NCBI RefSeq assembly: GCF_000472525.1
Contig: NZ_AWZT01000042.1
Span: 183 to 61,301, forward strand
Origin: Paraburkholderia dilworthii
GTDB lineage: Bacteria > Pseudomonadota > Gammaproteobacteria > Burkholderiales > Burkholderiaceae
Reading direction: 5' to 3'
DNA: 61,119 nucleotides
Positions 33,336-40,458 of the stretch are shown in pieces (the first letter of the stretch is position 1; each line of letters starts with the position of its first letter). A program made the translations under genes and the position numbers. The notes below the pieces were generated by a model that did no database searches, was not told the origin of the DNA, and saw nothing but the letters and a program-made list of their open reading frames with translations.

Positions 33336-34130
33336 TTACGCAGTCACAGCCTTTTCAAGAAACTGCTTGAATGCGGTCGCAGGGGTCTTTGCCACAGGCG
33401 TGAAGTCACGATGAGCAATGAATTCGGGGCGCGTGGGCTTGACCAGCGCGTTCGATACAGCCGAAAGCGTCAGATAGACGATACGGCGCGAATACGGCGT
33501 GATGTTGCCCGAGGAGCCATGAACGATGTTCGCGTGAAACATGAGAACGCCACCTCTTTTACCGGTCGGCGTGGCGATGCCGTTTTGTTCGACGAGGTCA
33601 GCAACGGTCTTGTTGTCGAGCGTCCAAAGCGGGTAAGACGTCGTTTTTACGTCATGCGACGACTCGAGGGCGCCAGACTTATGGCTGCGCGGGACAATCA
33701 TCAGCGGACCGTTGATGGGCATCACATCGTCGAGGAAGATGGCGATGTTCATCGCGCGCGGTTCCGGCATGCCGTCATCCTTGTGCCACGTCGGAAAATC
33801 TTGGTGCCATTGCCAGACGTCGCCTGTGAAGGCTGCCTTGTAGTTGATTTTCAATTGGTGCAGGTAGCAACGTTCGTCGAACAGTTGCTCGACGGGGTTC
33901 ACGAGACGCTCATCGGTCGAGAGGATTTTGCAGGTGTCGTTGTACTCATGGCACGCGAAGGCTACACGCGGCGTGCCATCCTTCTCGCGCCACACTTCGG
34001 GCCGTTGCTGAGTGAATACGTCTGCAGCGGCGACACGCAGGGCTTCAACTTGCTCCACAGGGAAGCGTTCGGGGAGGAAGATGTAGCCAAGTTCGTCAAA
34101 CTCGGCGAGCTGTTCTTGTGTGAGATTCAT
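33336..34130 (-). CDS. Phytanoyl-CoA dioxygenase-family Fe(II)/2-oxoglutarate enzyme
   Basis: 264 residues. The facial triad is H109-x-D111 (WQWHQDFPTWHKDDGMPEPR) and H204 (FHANIVHGSSGNI); R215 (YSRRIVY) would bind 2-oxoglutarate. NGPLMIVPRSHKSG is a family strand also seen in ectoine hydroxylase EctD, which the HQDFPTWHKDDGMP stretch resembles. Members hydroxylate next to a carbonyl, on acyl-CoA or on small polar molecules. No ectoine genes are nearby, and an acyl-CoA synthetase is in the same cluster, so an acid or its CoA ester is the more likely substrate. It is the first gene of the run; 86 bases separate it from the GntR gene upstream on the same strand. Confidence 0.9.
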   Translation of the reverse strand: MNLTQEQLAEFDELGYIFLPERFPVEQVEALRVAAADVFTQQRPEVWREKDGTPRVAFACHEYNDTCKILSTDERLVNPVEQLFDERCYLHQLKINYKAAFTGDVWQWHQDFPTWHKDDGMPEPRAMNIAIFLDDVMPINGPLMIVPRSHKSGALESSHDVKTTSYPLWTLDNKTVADLVEQNGIATPTGKRGGVLMFHANIVHGSSGNITPYSRRIVYLTLSAVSNALVKPTRPEFIAHRDFTPVAKTPATAFKQFLEKAVTA

Positions 34131-34216
34131 TTTTAAGTCTCCACGTTTCTAAGGAAAAAGCGGTCCCACATCCCGATGGGTTTGGGATGGTCAGTTTCCA
34201 CTGGGAACACGCCGTT

Positions 34217-34924
34217 TTAATCAGCGTTTACAATGACTTCGGTCAATCTCCGATACATATCATTACTCGCCCGCTGCATGTGTCGGGCGGCCAAATCAGT
34301 GCCTTCGAGCACGTTCCCGGAAAGCACATATTCGGCCATTTCCTCGTGTTCTTCCCAAGCGCGCCCCGGTGTCCTGGGTTCATCCAGAACGATGAGCATC
34401 GACCTCATTAAATGGGCCCAGCGAGTATTCATCATCTGCTCAATCACGCAGTTGCCAGACAGCCGGTAAATCGAAAGATGAAATTCAAGGTCCGCGCGAA
34501 TCAGCATCGGGAGCGCGTCGTCGTTCTCGTACGTTTGCTGACCACGCGTCAGCGCGTTTTTAAGAGCCGCGACTTCTTCCGGGGTAGCCAAGCGGTCCGC
34601 GACGCGCTGTGCGGCAAGACCGACGGCCGTCACTTCTAACGCCTTACGCGCTTGGTACATCTGCTTCATGTACTCAGGGTCAATTGGCGTTACTTCCAAG
34701 CCTTGGCGCCCGGAATCGCGCACCAGGCCCTCGTGCTTCAACAACTGCAGCGCTTGGCTAACCGGTTGCCGTGAGACGTTCAGTTGGTCAGCGAGCTCGT
34801 TTTGTCGGATTCGCTGGCCCGGTTTCAGCTCCCCGAGCGCGATAGAAGCCATCAGTCTCTCGAACACTTGGTTCGTGAGTAGGGGGCTATCTGCCATGAG
34901 GGCAGTTTGAATTCCGAATTCCAT
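34217..34924 (-). CDS. GntR-family regulator, FCD type (third; pairs with 35631-36332)
   Basis: 235 residues. Winged helix: ALGELKPGQRIRQNELADQL and NVSRQPVSQALQLLKHEGLV. FCD domain: ADLEFHLSIYRLSGNCVIEQ and AWEEHEEMAEYVLSG. It is closely related to the protein at 35631-36332 and different from the pair around the Rieske cluster. It lies directly upstream of the dioxygenase gene on the same strand and is the natural candidate to control the eleven-gene cluster. The start codon region itself contains the repeat ATGGAATTCGGAATTC, whose near copy is found at 35148. Ten codons further in is an alternative ATG (MADSPLL). Confidence 0.9.
   Translation of the reverse strand: MEFGIQTALMADSPLLTNQVFERLMASIALGELKPGQRIRQNELADQLNVSRQPVSQALQLLKHEGLVRDSGRQGLEVTPIDPEYMKQMYQARKALEVTAVGLAAQRVADRLATPEEVAALKNALTRGQQTYENDDALPMLIRADLEFHLSIYRLSGNCVIEQMMNTRWAHLMRSMLIVLDEPRTPGRAWEEHEEMAEYVLSGNVLEGTDLAARHMQRASNDMYRRLTEVIVNAD
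34909..34924 (-). repeat. Copy 1 of ATGGAATTC(G/T)GAATTC
   Basis: Read on the minus strand this is the first sixteen bases of the GntR gene. The other copy is at 35148-35163 on the plus strand. The two form an inverted pair across the intergenic region. Confidence 0.45.
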
Positions 34925-35296
34925 GTTTAGAGGTTAGTTAATGTGCCATGTGCCTGTCAATAAGTACTTCGTAGGGGTTTCCCGAATGCAGGATGCCGTC
35001 TGGCGTAAACCATTGAATTGGCGGGTGATTTTCGCGTTCCGCAGCATGTTGTCCTATCCAAACGTATCGACGAGGGTGATAATATTGGGGTATGCCCTAT
35101 TAAACGGAGCGTTGACACGTCGGTCGATGACGACTGGATGCGCAAAAATGGAATTCTGAATTCTCGATGATTGTTTGACGGTTTGTGACCGCGAAACCGG
35201 AATTCTCCAGATTTGCCTCGTCGCCAGCTTAGCTACGTCGTCGGTAACTCCACGGGGTGTTGCGCTCGCTATCAATTCTGAGAACTGGAAGACGCT
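34925..35296. other. Intergenic control region between GntR and a small gene
   Basis: No gene. It contains ATGGAATTCTGAATTC at 35148-35163, matching (15 of 16) the start region of the GntR gene in opposite orientation (34909-34924), and another GGAATTC at about 35198. These may be operator half-sites. Confidence 0.4.
35148..35163 (+). repeat. Copy 2 of ATGGAATTC(G/T)GAATTC
   Basis: Sixteen bases matching copy 1 with one difference. In this copy the reading ATG-GAA-TTC is followed at once by TGA, so it is not a gene start. An operator or chance similarity remain possible. Confidence 0.4.
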
Positions 35297-35566
35297 ATGA
35301 CAGCAGCAAACCGCACCCAAGTCGTGGATTACTGCATTCGCTCGCTCATGGACCTAGCGGACCGCTCGGGAGGCTTCCCTGACATGGGAAGCACCCAGGA
35401 AGTGGTGCATGAGACACTCAAGCGTGCCGGACATGATGCTGCCGAACTCACCCGAAAAACGATGTTGTGTGATTCCCTGCTGACGGAGGCGAACCTGGTC
35501 GCGCCCGCAGCGCCCGAAGTAGCGAGCGTCCTCATGCAGGCTTATCAGGTCACGACGACAGCCTAG
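35297..35566 (+). CDS. Small hypothetical protein between two GntR genes
   Basis: 89 residues from ATG 35297 with GGAAGA upstream. It is hydrophilic and helical: TAANRTQVVDYCIRSLMDLA, GHDAAELTRKTMLCDSLLTE, VAPAAPEVASVLMQAYQVTT. No family recognised. It is transcribed against the two flanking regulators, converging with the second one, so it may belong to the same regulatory unit. Confidence 0.5.
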   Translation: MTAANRTQVVDYCIRSLMDLADRSGGFPDMGSTQEVVHETLKRAGHDAAELTRKTMLCDSLLTEANLVAPAAPEVASVLMQAYQVTTTA

Positions 35567-35630
35567 ATGGATGGCTGGATGCTGCCCCGAAGTGAGAATG
35601 CGGGCACAGGGAGAGACGCGGTGTTCGGCC

Positions 35631-36332
35631 TTATGCGCCGGACGGCCCGGCGGTAAGCCGTTTGTACAGGTCGGAACTCGCACGCTGTACATGGCGTGCG
35701 GCCAATTCGGAAGCTTCTAGGACAGAGCCGCGAAGCACAGTGCGCGCGATAGCCGCGTGCTCCTCCCAAGCCAGGGTTAAGGTGCTATGGCTGTCAGACG
35801 CAATGATTGCTCGCATGATGTGCGCCCATCGTCCATTCATCATCTGCTCGATGACCTTGTTCCCAGACAGGCGATAGATGGCCAAGTGGAACTGATAGTC
35901 TGCCCATGCTGCCTGAGGCGTTGGCGCGTGACTATTTACCTTTCTTTGCCCTTCGTCCAGCATCTGCTCGAGAAAGGAGCGCTCTTCGGCCGTTGCGCAG
36001 TTGTCCGCGACACGTTGTGCTGCCAACCCCGCTGCAGTCGCTTCGAGAGGCTTACGGGCTTGATATAGCAGTCGCATGTAGTCGGCGCGGATAGGCGTGA
36101 CCTCGAGGCCTTGTCGCCCCGCGTCTTGTAACAATCCCTCGTGCTTCAGCAACTGGAGTGCATGGCTGATGGGTTGACGGGAGACTTGAAGTCTTGCCGC
36201 AAGTGCGGACTGGCGAATCCGCTCGCCCGGTGCAAGCTGACAAAGTGCAATGTCCGTCATAAGTTTGTCGAAGACCAGGTTGATGAACAACGGACTGTCT
36301 TCTACCGCGTCGCGAGCTATCTCAAGTTCCAT
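35631..36332 (-). CDS. GntR-family regulator, FCD type (fourth)
   Basis: 233 residues. Winged helix: ALCQLAPGERIRQSALAARL and QVSRQPISHALQLLKHEGLL; FCD domain with ADYQFHLAIYRLSGNKVIEQ and AWEEHAAIARTVLRGS. About half identical, by eye, to the regulator at 34217-34924, so the two form a second duplicated pair in this window. It lies between the dioxygenase cluster and the nitrile hydratase cluster, both on the minus strand, and could control either. ATG 36332 is the only good start. Confidence 0.88.
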   Translation of the reverse strand: MELEIARDAVEDSPLFINLVFDKLMTDIALCQLAPGERIRQSALAARLQVSRQPISHALQLLKHEGLLQDAGRQGLEVTPIRADYMRLLYQARKPLEATAAGLAAQRVADNCATAEERSFLEQMLDEGQRKVNSHAPTPQAAWADYQFHLAIYRLSGNKVIEQMMNGRWAHIMRAIIASDSHSTLTLAWEEHAAIARTVLRGSVLEASELAARHVQRASSDLYKRLTAGPSGA

Positions 36333-36676
36333 ATTCTGATATCAACGTGCCCGCGTCGCTCGCATCTTGAATTCAGAAATCGGTCAGATTCCTAGTTGGA
36401 TGACAAGAGATTATGGCGGAAATCGCCATTGTTTGGAAAATGAAAGCGTTCGCGCGCGTATTGCCGCCTATTATAGTTCTGCAGAGGAGCGGGGCTGGCA
36501 TCCAGGCCGCCTGCGCAACGCATGAATCAGCCGAAACCGCGTGTTCGGAAGGTCAGCCGACGGGCAGACACAGCTGCGCGTTGAGCCCGAGCGAGAGGAA
36601 GCTTTAAAGCGGGAACAGAGTTAGCCCCTCGGAAGAGGCGTCTGAGGGGCTAACAGCGGAGGCAGGACCGCACGCG
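36333..36676. other. Intergenic region after the cobalt-type nitrile hydratase operon
   Basis: No gene supported. It contains the GntR promoter side and, near 36620, the hairpin listed separately. Confidence 0.4.
36620..36654 (-). terminator. Terminator of the cobalt-type nitrile hydratase operon
   Basis: GTTAGCCCCTC at 36620-36630 and GAGGGGCTAAC at 36644-36654 form a perfect 11-bp stem, 22 bases after the activator stop at 36677. On the minus strand it is followed by TCTGTTCCC, only a weak U run, so termination may be partial. Confidence 0.65.
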
Positions 36677-37099
36677 TTACCGCGCGGGACTTATGGTGAT
36701 AGGCGTGCGCATCGCGACGTGTTCGTGTGAATGCGCCGGTGCGCAGCATGCGTTTTGAAGCCTGACAGGCTCTCCGTGCGGAGTATGGATGTACGCCTGT
36801 CGCCACATCTCTTTGCGCGTTTCCACGTCTTCCGAAGTCGCAAGCCCTCGTTGCGCGACGATAGTTTCAAGCGCGGCCATCCATTGGCGGTAGTAGGCCG
36901 TATTCGTTGACTCCCTGGACCCTGCGGGATGCTCGCGAATCTCGGTGCTGAAGACATCGACCCACTCTTTCCATGTGAAAGCGCCGACCTTCGAGAGCTG
37001 CACGACGATGGAAAACGCTTGCGCTTGCCACGGTTCGTCGAAACTGGGACCTTCCTCTTTGGACAGACCGACCTGCGCCAAATCTAAGTCAGGCGTCAT
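36677..37099 (-). CDS. Nitrile hydratase activator (P14K/NhlE type) with a Cys/His tail
   Basis: 140 residues. The body has the cobalt-type activator pattern: FDEPWQAQAFSIVVQLSKVG, FTWKEWVDVFSTEI, YYRQWMAALETIV, and WRQAYIHTPHGEPVRL. Activators of this kind deliver cobalt by swapping the alpha subunit in its complex with the activator. The fold is related to the beta N-terminal half. After the usual end comes an unusual extension with CCAPAHSHEHVAM, which offers two cysteines and three histidines and may bind the metal. ATG 37099 overlaps the stop of the beta C-terminal gene (ATGA). It is the last gene of the operon. Confidence 0.88.
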   Translation of the reverse strand: MTPDLDLAQVGLSKEEGPSFDEPWQAQAFSIVVQLSKVGAFTWKEWVDVFSTEIREHPAGSRESTNTAYYRQWMAALETIVAQRGLATSEDVETRKEMWRQAYIHTPHGEPVRLQNACCAPAHSHEHVAMRTPITISPAR

Positions 37100-37452
37100 G
37101 ACTCCACCTTCTCCAGGTGATTGTCCCAAAGGTCAATATAGACCTTATCCTGGCGCATGGCCTCGGGCCCCCACAACTCGGTTGAGGGGAAGGCGACGCT
37201 GTAGACGTGTTGCGGGCACTCACCCTTGCCGTGCGCCATCGTCTCGGGCGTCCCGAAGACACCTTGGTCGCGCATCACCGTACCGACCTTGCCCCTCACA
37301 TACCTCGCAAGGCGCGTATGAGTGATGGGGTTGATGTTTTTTGCCTTCACGACGTCACCGACCTTGAAGTTTGCTTGCGCCGGATGAGTGGACCGTGCCG
37401 ATGCGCCCGTCATGACTAAAGGCAACACTTGTTCTTTCGTCAGAGCTGGCAT
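37096..37452 (-). CDS. Nitrile hydratase beta subunit, C-terminal half as a separate protein
   Basis: 118 residues corresponding to the SH3-like second half of a normal beta subunit: FKVGDVVKAKNINPITHTRL, ARYVRGKVGTVMRDQGVF, HVYSVAFPSTELWGPEA and VYIDLWDNHLE. The arginines of the TRLARYVRGK stretch contact the oxidised cysteines of alpha in known structures. It has its own strong ribosome site (AAAGGAG) seven bases before ATG 37452, and its ATG overlaps the preceding stop (TGATG). The division is thus a real gene split, not a sequencing frameshift. Thiocyanate hydrolase and toyocamycin nitrile hydratase have three subunits of this kind. Confidence 0.9.
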   Translation of the reverse strand: MPALTKEQVLPLVMTGASARSTHPAQANFKVGDVVKAKNINPITHTRLARYVRGKVGTVMRDQGVFGTPETMAHGKGECPQHVYSVAFPSTELWGPEAMRQDKVYIDLWDNHLEKVES

Positions 37453-37760
37453 CAGTGTGCTCCTTTGAGTTGGTTAATTCGCGCCTGTACTTCGTCGTGC
37501 GAGAGGACTCCCTTGTCGTTGAGCATCTTTTCAAGTGAGAAAATCCAATGCTCGTAATAGCTGGACTCCAGGTAATGCGCGGGGTCCATCACTTCGATGT
37601 TGTATCTGAACTCGTCGACATTGAAGACGCCTGCTGCAAAAACTCCAATGAACATCCCGAATGCGCGCTTTTCCCATTCGGTTGCGAAGAGCTGTTCGTC
37701 CTTGTCGATGCGGATGGCACCGAGACCTTGCATCCCGCCGCAATCATGGATTCCGTTCAT
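37452..37760 (-). CDS. Nitrile hydratase beta subunit, N-terminal half as a separate protein
   Basis: 102 residues corresponding to the first half of beta: MNGIHDCGGMQGLGAIRIDK, then EWEKRAFGMFIGVF, ESSYYEHWIFSLEKMLNDKG and VLSHDEVQARINQL. The N-terminal arm that wraps around alpha (MxGxHDxGGxxGxG) is complete. GAGGTG lies six bases before ATG 37760, 19 bases after the alpha stop. It must pair with the C-terminal half encoded next. Gene order is alpha, beta-N, beta-C, activator, unlike thiocyanate hydrolase operons, in which the alpha-like gene (scnC) comes last. Confidence 0.9.
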   Translation of the reverse strand: MNGIHDCGGMQGLGAIRIDKDEQLFATEWEKRAFGMFIGVFAAGVFNVDEFRYNIEVMDPAHYLESSYYEHWIFSLEKMLNDKGVLSHDEVQARINQLKGAH

Positions 37761-37779
37761 TCACTTCACCTCGAATTGG

Positions 37780-38382
37780 TTAGGGAGCTTTAGGAAAGCC
37801 GGTACCAACCATGCTGTCCCGCGTGACCAGCTCCGCGAGCTGCTCTTCAGACATGCCTTCGGTACCTGCCGGGCGCTCCGGAAGCACCATGTAACGAAGT
37901 TCAGCATTGCTGTCCCAGACGCGAACCTCCTTGTCGGTGGAGACTTCTACGCCAAATTGCTTTAATACGCCGCGTGGGTCAATGACGACTTGTGAGCGAT
38001 ATGGGACCGACTTGTACCAAATCGGCGGCAGGCCCAGAGTCGGCCACGGATAGCACGAACACAGCGTGCAAACAATCATGTTGTGAACAGAAGGCGTGTT
38101 CTCCAGGACAGTCATGTCTTCGCCTTGGACGCCGCTGTAGCCGAGCTCGGCGATGGCTTTGCTTCCGTCCTCCAGCAGGCGCTTTTTGTATTCAGCGTCT
38201 ACCCAAGCGTGGGCCACCACCCGTGCGCCGTTTCTTGGGCCGACTTTGTTCTCGTAGGTCGATACTAACTCGTCCAGCGCGTCGGGGTCGATGATTCCTT
38301 TTTCCGTTAAAAGGGATTCAAGTGCTTTAACACGCAAATCAATGTCGGGTGGTGGTTCAGTATGATGATGGTCATGGCTCAT
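37780..38382 (-). CDS. nthA: Nitrile hydratase alpha subunit, cobalt type
   Basis: 200 residues. The metal claw is C105-T-L-C108-S-C110-Y; threonine after the first cysteine and tyrosine after the third mark the cobalt type. The enzyme hydrates nitriles to amides using a Co(III) bound by two main-chain nitrogens and three cysteines, two of them oxidised. The claw is followed by PWPTLGLPPIWYKSVPYRSQ, and the end reads MSEEQLAELVTRDSMVGTGF. The N-terminus MSHDHHHTEPPPD is rich in histidine. I chose ATG 38382 (AGGAG about eleven bases before); a longer frame upstream is Arg-rich and not part of the family. It lies 112 bases downstream of the amidase gene on the same strand. Confidence 0.93.
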   Translation of the reverse strand: MSHDHHHTEPPPDIDLRVKALESLLTEKGIIDPDALDELVSTYENKVGPRNGARVVAHAWVDAEYKKRLLEDGSKAIAELGYSGVQGEDMTVLENTPSVHNMIVCTLCSCYPWPTLGLPPIWYKSVPYRSQVVIDPRGVLKQFGVEVSTDKEVRVWDSNAELRYMVLPERPAGTEGMSEEQLAELVTRDSMVGTGFPKAP

Positions 38383-38494
38383 GGTGTTTTTTGCTCCTAA
38401 TTGCCGCATGAGACAACAAGGCGTGCTGCATCTTTCTACGCGGCTACATGTTTCTGTTGGACCACGCCGCCGGTGTTCGCGCGGCCCTTCTGCA

Positions 38495-40051
38495 TCAGAA
38501 TTTCTTCCAGTCACCCGCTGATTCGAGCGCCGCCGATGCGCGCAGAAGCGTCGCATCGTCGAAATGCTTACTTGTGAGCATCAAGCCAATCGGCAGGCCG
38601 TCCCGCACGCCGCACGGAACGCTCATCGAAGGGTGACCCGTAAGGTTTGCGACAACTGTGTTGCGCAGCTGGTCCAAGGCGTTGGACACGGTTTCGAGTG
38701 GGGACGCATCACGTCCAACCATCTTCGTGGCGCGGGCCGGCGTCGTCGGACAGGCAATCACGTCATACTCTGCGAGCACCGCGTCGTACGCGGCGTTGAC
38801 CAAGTGACGCTGATTCTGTGCCTTGCCGTAGTAACGCCCGTTGTAAAAGCGTCGCATGTACTCGCCTTGGATGAGCACCGAACGGACGGTTGGCGGCATA
38901 TCGTGCGCATGAGTCTTCAAGCCGCGGGCAAGCGCCTCGCCCAATCCAGTGTTGTACCAACCCTGCCAGTTAGACCCCATTCCGAAGCCGTTGAGCATGA
39001 ACGCGTTTGCGCCTTCCACCGCGATTGCATTCCACATGTGCAGCGCCTCGAGGTGCATCGGAATCGACACCTCTTCAACCGTTGCGCCCATATCTCGCAG
39101 CTTGGAAATCGCAGCAAATACACATTCGTCTACCTCGGCCTCCGACGACCGCTGGCCCCATTCAGAATTGTCTTGTTTGAAGCCCTCTTTTAGCACAGCG
39201 ATTTTCAAGCCCTTCGCGCCGCGTTCCAGATGCTCCATATAGTTGACGCGATACGTGGGACTGATACGGCCCAGTTGACGTGGGTCGTCCGCATCGAATC
39301 CTGCAATAGCGGTAAGAAGGCGCGCGACGTCTCTGGTGCTATTGGCCATCGGACCGATGTGGTCGAGTGTGGTCTCAATCATCGCGCAGCCCGTGTAGGG
39401 CACGAGGCCGTATGTGGGCTTGAGTCCGTAGCACCCAGACAGCGCCGCGGGAAGACGAATAGAGCCACCTTGGTCGCCGCCGATAGCCATATTCACTTGG
39501 CCCGTGCCAAGCAATGCCGCGCTACCGCTCGAGGAAGCTCCAGGATTGTGGTCAGGCTTCCAGGGGTTGCCTACAGGCCCGGTACTGCAGGTCATGCCTC
39601 CGGCGGAGAACGAGAAATCTTCGCAGTTTGCTTTGCCGGCGATAGTGGCGCCGGCGTCCAGCATACGGGTGACAATCGTGGCATCAACGTCCGGCACGTA
39701 ACCTTCGAGCAGCTTCGAGCCGTTCATCATCGGAACGCCAGCAACACAGACGACGTCCTTAACTGCAACGCTCTCGCCGGCGAGAATGCCTTCCTTTGCG
39801 CCCTGAATCTCGCAGCGATAGTACCAGCCGTTGAGAGGGTTCTCCTCGGCAGTCGGGCGCCAACCAGGCGTCCGCGGATACTTCACGGGAAGCTTGCGTT
39901 CTGGAATCGTGTCCAAACGGCGATATGACTTAATCGTGCCGGTGAGCATCTCTTGGTACTCTTCGGCCTCGGATAGGCTGAGTTCGAAACCATAGTCGCT
40001 TGCAATCTTCATCAACTGGCTGGTGGACGCCAATTCGGGACCGATAGACAT
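38495..40051 (-). CDS. Amidase (amidase-signature family), nitrile hydratase partner
   Basis: 518 residues. The Ser-cisSer-Lys triad is K98 (SVAVKDV), S173 (GASSSGSA) and S197 (GDQGGSIRLPAALSG). These positions are only two residues away from those of the enantioselective amidases of Rhodococcus nitrile clusters (K96/S171/S195), as are the length and N-terminal helical extension. It hydrolyses the amide made by nitrile hydratase to acid and ammonia. It is the first gene of the operon with alpha, beta-N, beta-C and activator downstream. ATG 40051 has GGAGAG upstream. It faces the AraC gene across 407 bases. Confidence 0.93.
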   Translation of the reverse strand: MSIGPELASTSQLMKIASDYGFELSLSEAEEYQEMLTGTIKSYRRLDTIPERKLPVKYPRTPGWRPTAEENPLNGWYYRCEIQGAKEGILAGESVAVKDVVCVAGVPMMNGSKLLEGYVPDVDATIVTRMLDAGATIAGKANCEDFSFSAGGMTCSTGPVGNPWKPDHNPGASSSGSAALLGTGQVNMAIGGDQGGSIRLPAALSGCYGLKPTYGLVPYTGCAMIETTLDHIGPMANSTRDVARLLTAIAGFDADDPRQLGRISPTYRVNYMEHLERGAKGLKIAVLKEGFKQDNSEWGQRSSEAEVDECVFAAISKLRDMGATVEEVSIPMHLEALHMWNAIAVEGANAFMLNGFGMGSNWQGWYNTGLGEALARGLKTHAHDMPPTVRSVLIQGEYMRRFYNGRYYGKAQNQRHLVNAAYDAVLAEYDVIACPTTPARATKMVGRDASPLETVSNALDQLRNTVVANLTGHPSMSVPCGVRDGLPIGLMLTSKHFDDATLLRASAALESAGDWKKF

Positions 40052-40458
40052 TCCCAATACTCTCCTGTTGCACTAAGGGGCACTGCGCCTTGGGCACGGT
40101 GCATCTGCAGTTCATACTAGGAGTATCAAAAACCGACCGCTTGTCCAAAACGGTCATCTATCGTGGACTGTCTGGGTCACTCTCTTTGACAGCGCTTGGG
40201 TCCGCTCGTTGGACGGATGTTTTTACGTATGTATCTCTCGCGGCGTCTCTCTTACCCTTACGGAGGATATTCATGGACGACCCATCTCCTCGTAGGCAAA
40301 ACGTAGGCGAACACAACGGGGCTGGTCTTCAGTGACGGATGTCAGACAACGTAAAATCTTCCGACAGCGAATGCTGTTGCCATTTGATTTTTGCCGCATT
40401 AGCGTTGAACTGCCTTCCAACTGGAGACGGCTTAGAAAAAGTTTAGAAGGATGCGGCT
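40052..40458. other. Divergent promoter region between amidase and AraC genes
   Basis: No gene. Presumed control region for both transcripts; I could not identify an operator with confidence. Confidence 0.4.

Noticed and set aside
33336..34130. Ectoine hydroxylase EctD
   Set aside because: Motifs are similar, but no ectoine genes are present and the operon is one of acyl-CoA metabolism.
37096..37760. Split beta subunit as a frameshift or sequencing error
   Set aside because: Each half has its own ribosome site and start, and the stop/start overlap is clean; a true gene split is the better reading.
37096..38382. Thiocyanate hydrolase instead of nitrile hydratase
   Set aside because: The amidase directly upstream, the alpha-first gene order and the alpha length favour nitrile hydratase, although thiocyanate activity is not excluded.
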